DNA from: Firmicutes bacterium UBA3906
GTDB taxonomy: Bacteria; Bacillota; Clostridia; Caldicoprobacterales; DTU083
Assembly: GCA_002391555.1 (NCBI GenBank)
Contig: DGFG01000147.1
Location: forward strand, 1-11,695
DNA: 11,695 bases
Direction of reading: 5' to 3'
Shown: positions 1-8,345 of the stretch, piece by piece
How the letters are laid out: each line of letters starts with the position of its first letter
Position numbering within the stretch: position 1 is the stretch's first letter
The notes under the pieces: generated by a model
Told to the model about the DNA's origin: nothing
Database searches by the model: none
The model's input: the letters and a program-made list of their open reading frames with translations, nothing else
Translations under genes and position numbers: made by a program

Positions 1-902
1 TATTTAGTACGAAAACACTAAGCAGGGGAGATATATTAAGTCTATTGAACCGTGCCCAAGCCTATATCGACCAAGGCACATATCCCTTATATCATGGTAC
101 AATAGCAACAGTTTTTGCAGAACCCAGTACACGGACCAATCTTTCCTTTCAAATGGCTGCTCAGCAATTAGGCCTTAGAGTTCTAAATTTCCAAATGGAC
201 AATTCCAGCTTACTTAAGGGAGAAACACTACAGGACACACTAGAAACCCTATCAGCTATGGGGGTCGATATTGCGGTAATTAGAGCTGGAGGTAATTGGC
301 CTGAGACCATAAATACAGATGAACTTTCCATAGGGGTAATAAATGCTGGTTCTGGTTTACATCAGCATCCCACTCAAGCCTTGCTAGATGCTCTGACAAT
401 TCAACAGCAGTTCATAAACTTTAACAATTTAAAAATTACTATAGTAGGTGACATAAAGCATAGCAGGGTGGCAAGGTCTAATCTGGATATACTAAGCAAG
501 CTAGGTGCACGTGTACTCTTCTCTGGTCCATCTGACTTTATGGATAAAGAAGTTTCAAGGCTGGCACCCTGGATCGATTTTGATCAAGCTATACTTGATT
601 CTGATGTTATTATGATGTTAAGGGTTCAACATGAGAGGCATAGTGGCCACTTAGACTTTGACAAAGTTTCATATCATGAAAAATATGGCCTAACCAGTGC
701 AAGGGTAAACAGAATGAAAAGTAACGCAATATTTATGCATCCAGGCCCAGTTAACCGTGATGTTGAGATAGCTAGTGAAGTTATAAAGCATCCAAAATCC
801 CGCATCCTTACTCAGGTGCAAAATGGGGTAGCAATTCGTATGGCCCTATTAGGAAAATGTTTTGAGGGAGGAAAAAATTATGCGGAACTGGCACTTGTAT
901 AA
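1..902 (+). CDS. pyrB: Aspartate carbamoyltransferase catalytic subunit (5'-partial)
   Basis: This enzyme joins carbamoyl phosphate to L-aspartate, the committed step of pyrimidine synthesis, in the cytoplasm. The reading frame is open from base 3 to the window edge. The residues before the TTG at 45 (FSTKTLSRGDILSLL) fit the N-terminal helix of the family, so that TTG is an internal Leu codon and the true start lies just outside. About 299 residues are visible against roughly 304 in B. subtilis PyrB, so only a few are missing. Visible motifs are the carbamoyl-phosphate loop EPSTRT (STRT at 126-137), HPTQ (366-377), GDIKHSRVARSN, LRVQHERH and HPGPVNRDVEI, all closely matching the Bacillus-type enzyme. 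No regulatory PyrI gene is seen. The 3' end overlaps pyrC by 23 nt. Any PyrR attenuator would lie upstream, out of view. Confidence 0.97.
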   Translation, partial: FSTKTLSRGDILSLLNRAQAYIDQGTYPLYHGTIATVFAEPSTRTNLSFQMAAQQLGLRVLNFQMDNSSLLKGETLQDTLETLSAMGVDIAVIRAGGNWPETINTDELSIGVINAGSGLHQHPTQALLDALTIQQQFINFNNLKITIVGDIKHSRVARSNLDILSKLGARVLFSGPSDFMDKEVSRLAPWIDFDQAILDSDVIMMLRVQHERHSGHLDFDKVSYHEKYGLTSARVNRMKSNAIFMHPGPVNRDVEIASEVIKHPKSRILTQVQNGVAIRMALLGKCFEGGKNYAELALV

Positions 903-2136
903 TGGGATGCTTTATAGAAATGGTAGAATTGTAAATGAGTCTTTATTGATAGTAGATGGCATCATTACAGCCTTTGGCGTAAAAGCTGATCAAGCTAGCC
1001 TAGCCCTTGGTCAAAGGGTTAAATCCTTTGACGCAGAGGGTTGTCTTATATCAAGGGGCTTTATAGACCTGCATACCCACCTACGGGAGCCAGGTTTTGA
1101 AGAAAAGGAAACCATAGAAACCGGTAGCAGGGCTGCAGCCAGGGGTGGTTTTACCTCTATTTATGCCATGCCAAATACAGAGCCAGCCTTAGATTCTATA
1201 TTACAGCTAGAGGCCTTTTTAAAGCTGACAGAAAAGGCACGGGTTAAAACCTACCCAGTTGCAACTTTGAGTAAACAGCGTAAAGGACAAGAGCCTGTTG
1301 ATTATAAAGCTTTAACAGATGCTGGAGTTAGGCTTTTTTCAGATGATGGAGATCCAGCTACTGACCAAATAGCACTAGAGTCCATGAACCATCTAGCAAG
1401 CCTAGGTGGTGTTTTTATAAACCATCTTGAGGACAAGTCCATGACCAATGGGTCTTTCTTTCATGAGGATATCCCAGCAGAATCCGAATATCTAATGCTA
1501 AAGAGAGATATAGGGCTAGTAAAAAAGACAGGATGTAGTTACCATGCTGCCCACTTAAGCTGTGCCCAATCAGTTAGGATAATTGCCGAGGCCAAGGCTC
1601 AAGGCCTGCCTGTTACTGCAGAGGTTACGCCTCATCACCTACTACTTAACTGTGATGATATAAAAGAGCCTCTAGGTAACTATCAAATGAAGCCCCCCTT
1701 AAGAACAAGGGCTGATCAAGAAGCACTAATAGAGGGTCTATTAGATGGAACTATTGATTGTATAGCAACAGACCATGCTCCCCATGGGAGGGAAAAGGAA
1801 GGAGCCTTTGGGCCTAACTCACCCTTTGGAATAACTGGCCTTGAAACTGCCTTCGCAGCCCTATATACGTCCTTGGTCCTAACAAATAGGTTACCACTAG
1901 AGAGGCTGCTAGAGGCCCTTACTGTTGGTCCAGCCTCTATTTGCAGGGAAAATGATCAAATAAAAATTGGGGTAAGTGCAGATATAACTATAGTAGACCT
2001 TAATAAAAGGGACAAGATAGGCAAAAAGGACTTTTATAGCAAGGGAACAAACACCCCCTTTGCAGATAAAGAGTATATAGGTTGGCCAGTCTTGACACTT
2101 GTTGGAGGAGAGGAGAGTTTTAATGCCACTAATTGA
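880..2136 (+). CDS. pyrC: Dihydroorotase
   Basis: This zinc amidohydrolase cyclises N-carbamoyl-L-aspartate to dihydroorotate. The ATG at 880 is chosen over an in-frame TTG at 862 because AGGGAGG (865-871) sits 8 nt before it and the protein then starts MRNWHLYNGM, normal for the family. The length is 418 residues, against about 428 in B. subtilis. Metal and substrate motifs are in order: HTHLREPG (His65, His67), the MPNTEP loop near residue 100, FSDDGDP (155-158), NHLED (His182), HAAHLS (222-227), and ATDHAPH with catalytic Asp298. Lys replaces the more usual Asn in the M(N)PPLR segment near residue 271; I cannot say whether this matters. The gene overlaps pyrB by 23 nt and carB by 14 nt, indicating translational coupling. 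Confidence 0.97.
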   Translation: MRNWHLYNGMLYRNGRIVNESLLIVDGIITAFGVKADQASLALGQRVKSFDAEGCLISRGFIDLHTHLREPGFEEKETIETGSRAAARGGFTSIYAMPNTEPALDSILQLEAFLKLTEKARVKTYPVATLSKQRKGQEPVDYKALTDAGVRLFSDDGDPATDQIALESMNHLASLGGVFINHLEDKSMTNGSFFHEDIPAESEYLMLKRDIGLVKKTGCSYHAAHLSCAQSVRIIAEAKAQGLPVTAEVTPHHLLLNCDDIKEPLGNYQMKPPLRTRADQEALIEGLLDGTIDCIATDHAPHGREKEGAFGPNSPFGITGLETAFAALYTSLVLTNRLPLERLLEALTVGPASICRENDQIKIGVSADITIVDLNKRDKIGKKDFYSKGTNTPFADKEYIGWPVLTLVGGEESFNATN

Positions 2137-5100
2137 CGGACTAAGAAAAGTACTAGTATTGGGTTCTGGCCCAATCGAAATAGGTCAGGCTGCAGAGTTT
2201 GACTATTCAGGCACACAGGCATGCCAGGCACTTAAGGAAGAGGGAATAGAAGTAGTATTAGTAAATAGCAACCCAGCTACTATAATGACAGACCCAAAGG
2301 TAGCGGACCAGGTCTATATCGAGCCCCTAACCTGCGAGGTGGTAAGTAGGATTATACAACAGGAAAAGCCTGATGGGATATTAGCAACAACAGGTGGACA
2401 AACTGGTCTTAACCTAGCTAGAGAGCTAGCCGAGTCTGGGATACTAGAGCAAGAAAGTATAAAGTTTTTAGGAACTCAGCTAGAAACAATACATAAGGCT
2501 GAGGATCGAAGTGCATTTAGACAGACCATGCAAAAGATAAATCAACCTATACCCGCCAGCACTATTGTCCATAAAATCGAGGAGGCCTTGACCTTTGTAG
2601 ATGAGATAGGCTTTCCAGTAATAATTAGACCAGCCTATACCCTAGGTGGTGCAGGTGGTGGATTTGCGCATAATATAAAAGAACTAAAAGAAAAGGTTGC
2701 TTCAGGCCTGCAGCAAAGCCCAATAAAACAGGTACTACTTGAGCAAAGCATTGCAGGTATGCGTGAAATTGAGTACGAGGTATTAAGGGACAGTGAGGGC
2801 AATACCCTTATTGTTTGTGATATGGAAAACATAGATCCTGTTGGTATACATACAGGCGATAGCGTGGTAGTAGCACCCTGTCAGACCTTAACTAATGAGG
2901 AAAGACAGGCACTAGAGAGGGCAGCTATAGATATAGTTGAGGCCTTAGGAGTCGTTGGTTCATGTAATGTGCAGCTTGCATTAGACGAAAGTAATCTTAA
3001 TTACTATGTTATTGAGGTAAACCCTAGGGTAAGTCGTTCATCTGCCCTAGCATCAAAGGCTACAGGCTATCCAATTGCTAGAGTGGCTGCCAAAATATCA
3101 GCAGGTATTAGCCTGCCTGAAATGGGGGCCTTTAGCAGGCCAATACTAGACTATATTGTTACAAAGATACCACGTTGGCCTTTTGACAAATTTCCAACGG
3201 GGAATAGGAGATTAGGTACTCAGATGAAGGCAACTGGGGAGATTATGGCTATTGGTAAGAGCTTTTGTGAATCTATCCAAAAGGCTGTACGCTCCCTAGA
3301 GGTAGACCCAAGTAGCTTATTTAGCGAAAAATTTAAAAGCATTACACAAAATCAGCTTGAGCATAGACTCAAAGATGCTGATGATGAGCGTTTGTTTTTA
3401 CTTGTTGAATATTTAAGGCGGGGTGGATCAATAAGGGGGCTAGAAGACCTAACAGGCATCAAAGCATATTTTTTAGAAAAGTTCAAGTACATGTGTGACT
3501 TTTACTCAAGCTTATCTGACAAAGCACTAGCTAAAGAAACAATACTAGAGGCAAAGAGGCTTGGCTTTAGTGATGAGGATATAGCAAAAGCTATAAAGAT
3601 AAGTCCATTAGAAATCAGAAAATTTAGGGTTAAAGAAGGGCTAAGGCCTATCTTTAATCAAGTAAAGACGGGTAGTATGCCCTACTTTTACTCTAGCTAT
3701 CATAATGAAGCTAGGCAGTTCAATGGCAATATAGAAAAGGAAAAGAGCCTAATAGTATTAGGCAGCGGTCCCATAAGAATAGGCCAGGGTATAGAATTTG
3801 ACTATTCAACTGTACATGCTGCTTGGGCCTTGAAGGAAAGTGGCTATAAGGCGATAATAATCAACAATAACCCTGAAACAGTTTCCACTGACTATTTCAC
3901 CTCTGACAGATTATACTTTGAACCCTTGTCTGAGGAGGAAGTATGGGAGATATATCAGCTAGAAAGGCCTGAGGGTATATTAGTTCAGTTTGGCGGGCAG
4001 ACTGCAATAAACCTAGTAGACTTTATTGAAAATGAAGGGATGCCAATCCTGGGGACTAGTGCTTTTGATATCACTGGCATGGAAGACCGCGAACAATTTG
4101 ACGCAGGTATGGAGCTACTAGGTATACCTAGGCCAAGGGGTTATACTGCCCATGATGCCAAGACAGCCTTGGAGCTTGGAAAAAAGTTTAAGTATCCAAT
4201 TGTTGTGCGCCCATCCTATGTGCTCGGTGGCCGGGGTATGGAGGTTATCACCAACGAAGAGGGTCTAGAAAACTATCTTAAGACAACTGATGCAACAAGG
4301 GGTTGGCCACTGTTAATGGATAGCTACCTAGCTGGTGTTGAGGTAGAAGTAGATGCAGTAGGGGATGGTGAGGATGTATATATCCCAGGCATAATGGAGC
4401 ACCTAGAAAGGGCAGGTGTTCACTCAGGTGATTCTATAGCAGTATTTCCTTCCCAATCAATATCAAATAAACACATAAATGAAATCTACAAATATACTAG
4501 GATGATTTCAAACCATTTTAATGTAAAGGGCTTTTTAAATATTCAATTTGTTATAACCGACATGGGTGTTTATGTTTTGGAAGTAAACCCCCGGTCGTCT
4601 AGAACTGTACCTTTTTTAAGCAAGGCCACAGGAGTATCATTGGCTAAACTAGCTACCCTAGTTGCTCTTGGCAAAAAGCTTAAGGATTTAGGCTTTGTTG
4701 GTATGGCTAGCCCTGATAGGTCAGTGGTTTCAGTAAAGGTGCCTGTTTTTTCATCAGCCAAGCTAACAGGGACAGAAATAACCCTAGGGCCTGAGATGAA
4801 GTCAACAGGAGAGGTTATGGGACGGGATAGGAGTCTAGCAAAAGCACTCTACAAGGGCTTTGTATCAGCAAAGGTTCAAATGCCTATAAACAAAAAGGCA
4901 TTAGTTACAGTTGCTGACCGTGACAAGGGCGAGCTTGCAGCTATTGGACGTAAAATGGTTAGCCTGGGCTTTACTTTAATTGCTACTGCTGGTACTGCTA
5001 AATCCCTAAGGGAAGTTGGGATCGAGTGTAAGGAGATCCTAAAGCTATCAGAAAGCCCTGATATATTAAATTTACTAATCAATGAAGAGGTTGATCTAGT

Positions 5101-5266
5101 CATAAATACAATCACACAGGGCAAGCAGCCCCAAAGAGATGGTTTCCGTATCAGACGTGAAGCTGTAGAGCGGGGTATCTTATGTTTAACATCTCTGGAC
5201 ACGGCTAAAGCCTATTTACAGGTAGTAGAAGACAGGTACTTATGGCTTGCCCCTCTACAGGCTTAG
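2123..5266 (+). CDS. carB: Carbamoyl-phosphate synthase large subunit
   Basis: This subunit makes carbamoyl phosphate from bicarbonate, ammonia and two ATP. The ATG at 2123 is preceded by a GGAGGAGAGGAG-like ribosome site (from about 2104), and the protein begins MPLIDGLRKVLVLGSG as the family does; an upstream in-frame TTG at 2099 is rejected. At 1047 residues it is full length (B. subtilis about 1071). The two homologous halves are evident: LGSGPIEIGQAAEFDYSG near residue 12 and LGSGPIRIGQGIEFDYST near residue 545, each followed by an ATP-grasp domain. The C-terminal MGS-like allosteric domain (about 922-1047) contains ATAGTAKSL. The partner glutaminase CarA, usually encoded immediately upstream, is absent: carB overlaps pyrC by 14 nt. 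The protein must use a CarA encoded elsewhere or free ammonia. It carries only one set of each domain, so it is not a CarA-CarB fusion. Confidence 0.97.
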   Translation: MPLIDGLRKVLVLGSGPIEIGQAAEFDYSGTQACQALKEEGIEVVLVNSNPATIMTDPKVADQVYIEPLTCEVVSRIIQQEKPDGILATTGGQTGLNLARELAESGILEQESIKFLGTQLETIHKAEDRSAFRQTMQKINQPIPASTIVHKIEEALTFVDEIGFPVIIRPAYTLGGAGGGFAHNIKELKEKVASGLQQSPIKQVLLEQSIAGMREIEYEVLRDSEGNTLIVCDMENIDPVGIHTGDSVVVAPCQTLTNEERQALERAAIDIVEALGVVGSCNVQLALDESNLNYYVIEVNPRVSRSSALASKATGYPIARVAAKISAGISLPEMGAFSRPILDYIVTKIPRWPFDKFPTGNRRLGTQMKATGEIMAIGKSFCESIQKAVRSLEVDPSSLFSEKFKSITQNQLEHRLKDADDERLFLLVEYLRRGGSIRGLEDLTGIKAYFLEKFKYMCDFYSSLSDKALAKETILEAKRLGFSDEDIAKAIKISPLEIRKFRVKEGLRPIFNQVKTGSMPYFYSSYHNEARQFNGNIEKEKSLIVLGSGPIRIGQGIEFDYSTVHAAWALKESGYKAIIINNNPETVSTDYFTSDRLYFEPLSEEEVWEIYQLERPEGILVQFGGQTAINLVDFIENEGMPILGTSAFDITGMEDREQFDAGMELLGIPRPRGYTAHDAKTALELGKKFKYPIVVRPSYVLGGRGMEVITNEEGLENYLKTTDATRGWPLLMDSYLAGVEVEVDAVGDGEDVYIPGIMEHLERAGVHSGDSIAVFPSQSISNKHINEIYKYTRMISNHFNVKGFLNIQFVITDMGVYVLEVNPRSSRTVPFLSKATGVSLAKLATLVALGKKLKDLGFVGMASPDRSVVSVKVPVFSSAKLTGTEITLGPEMKSTGEVMGRDRSLAKALYKGFVSAKVQMPINKKALVTVADRDKGELAAIGRKMVSLGFTLIATAGTAKSLREVGIECKEILKLSESPDILNLLINEEVDLVINTITQGKQPQRDGFRIRREAVERGILCLTSLDTAKAYLQVVEDRYLWLAPLQA

Positions 5267-5276
5267 GAGGTTACTT

Positions 5277-6041
5277 ATGATATTAAGGGTAAAGAAGAAT
5301 TTAAAGCTAGCAGATGCTATATGGCAAATGGAGATAGAGGGTGACTTTCCCTATAACAAGGTCCAAGCAGGCCAGTTTATAAACATAAGGGTAGGACAAG
5401 GCCACGACCATTTACTTAGGCGACCTATCAGTATTGCAGAGGTAAGGCAGGATGAAGGCTACCTGACTATAGTTTATAGGGTTGTTGGCCAAGGAACTAA
5501 ATGGTTATCAAGATTAGAGCCTGATATGCCTTTAGATATACTAGGTCCACTAGGTAATGGGTTTACAGTAGAAGAAGGCAAATACTCATTGATAGTGGGC
5601 GGTGGGATAGGAATACCTCCCCTATATGAGTTGGCAAAGCGCTTATCTGCCAAGGTTGATAGATTAGATATTATACTAGGATTTCGCAGCGAGCATGATG
5701 TGTTTTGGATAGACCGTTTTAAGAAACTAGCTAGTGTTGACCTATTTACAGAGGATGGTAGTTTGGGAACAAAGGGCTTTGTTACAAAAGGCATATCAGA
5801 GATTCTAGCCGACAAAGAAAGGCATATAGAAAATATCTATGCATGTGGTCCTATAGGGATGTTAAGTGCTATTAAAGGACTCATAGGGAAGCTTCAAATT
5901 GGAGGTGGAGCCTCCCTAGAAGAGAGGATGGCCTGTGGAGTAGGTGCCTGTTATGGTTGTACCTGCATGACTACTAACAGGGAATCAAAAAGGGTCTGCG
6001 CTGATGGACCTGTCTTCTCTTGGCAGGAGGTGGACCTATAA
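5277..6041 (+). CDS. pyrK: Dihydroorotate dehydrogenase electron transfer subunit
   Basis: PyrK is the FAD and [2Fe-2S] subunit that passes electrons from PyrD to NAD+. The ATG at 5277 has an AGGAGG (5265-5270) with a 6-nt spacer, so the longer TTG start at 5247 is rejected. The length is 254 residues (B. subtilis 256). In order one sees an FAD-binding barrel with RRPIS (48-52), a nucleotide-binding GGGIGIPP (108-115), CGP (190-192), and the iron-sulfur ligands Cys220, Cys225, Cys228 and Cys241 in the pattern CxxxxCxxCx12C. An extra Cys230 lies inside the cluster loop. The gene starts 10 nt after carB and its TAA shares one base with the pyrD ATG (TAATG). Its presence shows that PyrD is the NAD-linked class 1B form, suited to anaerobic life. 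Confidence 0.95.
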   Translation: MILRVKKNLKLADAIWQMEIEGDFPYNKVQAGQFINIRVGQGHDHLLRRPISIAEVRQDEGYLTIVYRVVGQGTKWLSRLEPDMPLDILGPLGNGFTVEEGKYSLIVGGGIGIPPLYELAKRLSAKVDRLDIILGFRSEHDVFWIDRFKKLASVDLFTEDGSLGTKGFVTKGISEILADKERHIENIYACGPIGMLSAIKGLIGKLQIGGGASLEERMACGVGACYGCTCMTTNRESKRVCADGPVFSWQEVDL

Positions 6042-6952
6042 TGCAGGTGGATATGAGTGTTAACTTGTTAGGCTTAAAGCTGAAAAACCCAGTTATGCCT
6101 GCATCTGGCTGCTTTGGTTTTGGAAAGGAATATTCAAAATACTATGACTTAAACAAGCTAGGTGCAATTGTGGTAAAGGCGACAACTCAGAAAGCACGGT
6201 TGGGTAATCCGACACCGAGAGTAGCAGAGGTCACCTGTGGCATGCTCAATTCTATTGGACTTGCCAATCCTGGCCTTGACAAGGTCTTAAGCGATGAGCT
6301 ACCCTGGCTAAAGTCCTATAGTCTACCTGTTATAGTCAATGTAGCTGGCGAAACTGTGGAGGAATACTGTAGTGTTGTTGATAGGATATCTAGGTCAAAG
6401 CTAGCCCATGCGATTGAGCTTAATGTATCCTGCCCTAATGTAGCGCAGGGAGGTCTTAGCTTTGGAGCAGATAGCAAGGTATTATCAGAACTTTTGAAAA
6501 GGGTTAGAGGGGTATGTAGCCTACCTCTAATTGTGAAGCTATCTCCTAATGTCACAGATATTGTAGAGATTGGCCTTGCTGCACAGGAGGCCGGTGCAGA
6601 TGCTATTAGCCTTATAAACACTTTAATAGGTATGAAGATTGATATAAATACAGGGCGGCCAGTTTTGGCAAGAAAAGTTGGGGGCTTGTCTGGACCTGCA
6701 ATAAAGCCAGTAGCAATAAGAATGGTTTACCAGCTAGCAGATGTCTTAAAGCTACCTATCATAGGTATAGGTGGTATCTACACAGCAGAGGACGTAATAG
6801 AGTTTATTATGGCAGGAGCAAGTGCAGTTCAAATAGGAACAGCTAACTTTACAAATCCTATGGCTATGCCAGATATTATAGATGACTTAGAAAGATATAT
6901 GAAGGAGAAAGGCATAAAGGATTTAGACCAAATACGGGGGTGTGCATTATAA
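6041..6952 (+). CDS. pyrD: Dihydroorotate dehydrogenase, class 1B catalytic subunit
   Basis: This FMN enzyme oxidises dihydroorotate to orotate and hands the electrons to PyrK. The ATG at 6041 follows AGGAGGT (6025-6031) and overlaps the pyrK stop by one base; the longer frame from 6020 lies wholly within pyrK and is rejected. The length is 303 residues (B. subtilis 311). Motifs include NPVMPASGCFGFGKE near the N terminus, the FMN-phosphate and substrate segments KATT and RLGNPTPR (46-60), GMLNSIGLANPG, and ELNVSCPNV with Cys131. A Cys at this site is the catalytic base of class 1 enzymes; class 2 membrane enzymes have Ser. Late FMN-binding segments IGIGGI and AVQIGTANF are also present. The gene ends overlapping the pyrF start by one base. 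Confidence 0.97.
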   Translation: MQVDMSVNLLGLKLKNPVMPASGCFGFGKEYSKYYDLNKLGAIVVKATTQKARLGNPTPRVAEVTCGMLNSIGLANPGLDKVLSDELPWLKSYSLPVIVNVAGETVEEYCSVVDRISRSKLAHAIELNVSCPNVAQGGLSFGADSKVLSELLKRVRGVCSLPLIVKLSPNVTDIVEIGLAAQEAGADAISLINTLIGMKIDINTGRPVLARKVGGLSGPAIKPVAIRMVYQLADVLKLPIIGIGGIYTAEDVIEFIMAGASAVQIGTANFTNPMAMPDIIDDLERYMKEKGIKDLDQIRGCAL

Positions 6953-7647
6953 TGAATAATAGGCTTATTGTTGCTTTGGATCTTAATTCAAAAGCAGAAG
7001 CTTTACAAGCAGTCAAGGAACTAGGCCCAAAACTATCCTTTGTAAAGGTAGGCATGGAGTTATTTTATAGTACAGGGCCAGATTTTATAGCAAGTCTTAA
7101 GGATCTTGGATTAAAGGTTTTCTTAGATTTAAAGGTACATGATATACCAAATACAGCAAAGCGCGCTATCGCTGTTCTTAGTAGATTAGGCTGTGATATG
7201 CTTAACCTTCACTGTAGCGGAGGACTTACTATGATGAGACAAGCTAGTGAAGCCTTAGAAGCTGACACCCTTCTTATTGGGGTTACCCAGTTAACTAGCA
7301 CAGACCAGGAGGTGCTAAATAAACAGCTTGGGATCCCAGGTACAGTAGAGGACAGCGTGCTAAATTATGCCAGTCTTGCAAAGGAGGCAGGACTAGCAGG
7401 TGTGGTATGCTCGCCTCATGAAGTAGTGCGTTTAAAGAAAGAACTAGGCCCTGAATTTATAACTGTTACCCCAGGTGTAAGGCCAGCCGGTAATGATATA
7501 CAGGACCAAAAAAGGGTCATGACTCCTAGAGAGGCTATAGCTATAGGTAGCGATTACCTAGTGGTTGGTAGGCCCATAATAGGGTCAGAGGATAGAAGGG
7601 GAGCCCTAGAGAAAATAATAGAAGATATGGAGGCTGGCAAGAGATGA
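6952..7647 (+). CDS. pyrF: Orotidine-5'-phosphate decarboxylase
   Basis: This enzyme decarboxylates OMP to UMP, the last step of the pathway. The ATG at 6952 is preferred because it gives the usual N terminus MNNRLIVALDLNS; an in-frame GTG at 6940 would add four atypical residues and would coincide with the only SD-like run (GGGGG, 6936-6940). The length is 231 residues (B. subtilis 239), a TIM barrel. The catalytic tetrad motif DLKVHDIPNT is present, with Asp59, Lys61 and Asp64. The C-terminal phosphate-binding segments VTPGVRPAGNDIQDQ and SDYLVVGRPI are also intact. The start overlaps the pyrD stop (TAATG) and the end overlaps pyrE by ATGA, so translation is probably coupled on both sides. 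Confidence 0.97.
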   Translation: MNNRLIVALDLNSKAEALQAVKELGPKLSFVKVGMELFYSTGPDFIASLKDLGLKVFLDLKVHDIPNTAKRAIAVLSRLGCDMLNLHCSGGLTMMRQASEALEADTLLIGVTQLTSTDQEVLNKQLGIPGTVEDSVLNYASLAKEAGLAGVVCSPHEVVRLKKELGPEFITVTPGVRPAGNDIQDQKRVMTPREAIAIGSDYLVVGRPIIGSEDRRGALEKIIEDMEAGKR

Positions 7648-8207
7648 AAAGACAAGAAATAATAGAATTTATAAAGGAAATCGGCGTTTTGCAGGAGGGA
7701 CACTTCAAGCTAACATCAGGTTTGCATAGCAAGCAATATATGCAATGCGCCAAAGTATTTGAGCAGCCAAAAAATGCAGAAAAGCTAGTTACTGCCCTAA
7801 AGAAAAGTCTACCATCTAATATCGATACTGTGATAGCACCAGCCATAGGTGGTATATGCATGGGCTATGAGCTAGCCCATACTCTGGGATCTAGGTTTAT
7901 ATTTGCCGAACGCCAAAATGGCCAGATGACGCTAAGACGGGGCTTTAAGCTAAGTCGAGGTGAAAGGGTTTTAATTGCAGAGGATGTAGTTACTACAGGG
8001 GGTTCTGTAAAGGAGGTCTTAGAGATTGCAAGGGAGGCAGGCTGTGACCTTATAGGTGTAACTGCCCTAGTAGACCGTAGTAATGGCTCTGTAGACTTTG
8101 GTATACCTTTCTATCCGCTTCTTAAAATAGAGGTAGCAGCCTACCAACCAAAAGAGTGTCCTCTATGCCAGCAGGGGATGGCAGTTGACAAGCCAGGGAG
8201 TCGATAA
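7644..8207 (+). CDS. pyrE: Orotate phosphoribosyltransferase
   Basis: PyrE transfers ribose-5-phosphate from PRPP to orotate, giving OMP, the substrate of PyrF. The ATG at 7644 lies within ATGA shared with the pyrF stop; GGAGG at 7629-7633 is about 10 nt upstream. The length is 187 residues, shorter than the roughly 216 of B. subtilis but typical of the short form seen in clostridia and other anaerobes. The PRPP-binding motif is VLIAEDVVTTGGS (109-121), preceded by the flexible-loop segment around ERQNGQMTLRRG (89-100). LTSGLHSKQYMQC (23-35) contributes to the orotate and PRPP site. The tail ECPLCQQGMAVDKPGSR, with a CxxC pair, is characteristic of this subfamily. It is the last gene of the operon; a terminator follows 14 nt later. 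Confidence 0.96.
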   Translation: MKRQEIIEFIKEIGVLQEGHFKLTSGLHSKQYMQCAKVFEQPKNAEKLVTALKKSLPSNIDTVIAPAIGGICMGYELAHTLGSRFIFAERQNGQMTLRRGFKLSRGERVLIAEDVVTTGGSVKEVLEIAREAGCDLIGVTALVDRSNGSVDFGIPFYPLLKIEVAAYQPKECPLCQQGMAVDKPGSR

Positions 8208-8221
8208 GAAAATGGGATTAT

Positions 8222-8250
8222 AGAGTGGTTATAGCCACTCTTTTTTATTT
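8222..8250 (+). terminator. Intrinsic terminator of the pyr operon
   Basis: A perfect 7-bp stem, AGAGTGG (8222-8228) with CCACTCT (8235-8241), encloses the loop TTATAG and runs straight into a T-rich tract (8241-8250). It lies 14 nt after the pyrE stop and separates the pyr operon from the sigma-factor unit. Confidence 0.92.
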
Positions 8251-8294
8251 TGACTAAAAAGTTATAAAATAATATTAGAAATATTAGATTTTAC

Positions 8295-8320
8295 TCAACC
8301 TTTTTAAGGCTTCAATCGTA
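8295..8320 (+). promoter_or_regulatory. Candidate ECF-type promoter of the sigma factor gene
   Basis: TCAACC (8295-8300), exactly 16 nt, then CGTA (8317-8320) resembles ECF promoters, which have an AAC-containing -35 element and a CGT-type -10 element (for example the SigW class, TGAAAC, 16 nt, CGTA). It lies directly upstream of an ECF sigma gene and would give a 5' UTR of roughly 20 nt, consistent with autoregulation. The match to family rules is seen in the sequence; activity is inferred. Confidence 0.55.
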
Positions 8321-8345
8321 TTATTAGTGAAGGGGGGACAAATTA

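Noticed and set aside
45..47. TTG at 45 as the start of pyrB
   Set aside because: The frame is open upstream to the window edge and the preceding residues match the family's N-terminal helix; no ribosome site precedes it.
862..879. TTG at 862 as the start of pyrC
   Set aside because: The AGGGAGG ribosome site lies inside this segment and correctly positions the ATG at 880.
2099..2122. TTG at 2099 as the start of carB
   Set aside because: The ribosome site for the ATG at 2123 falls inside it, and the extra residues do not fit the family.
4876..5202. 108-codon open frame on the minus strand
   Set aside because: It is antisense to the conserved carB C-terminal domain and has no ribosome site or recognisable features; the other minus-strand frames are rejected for the same reason.
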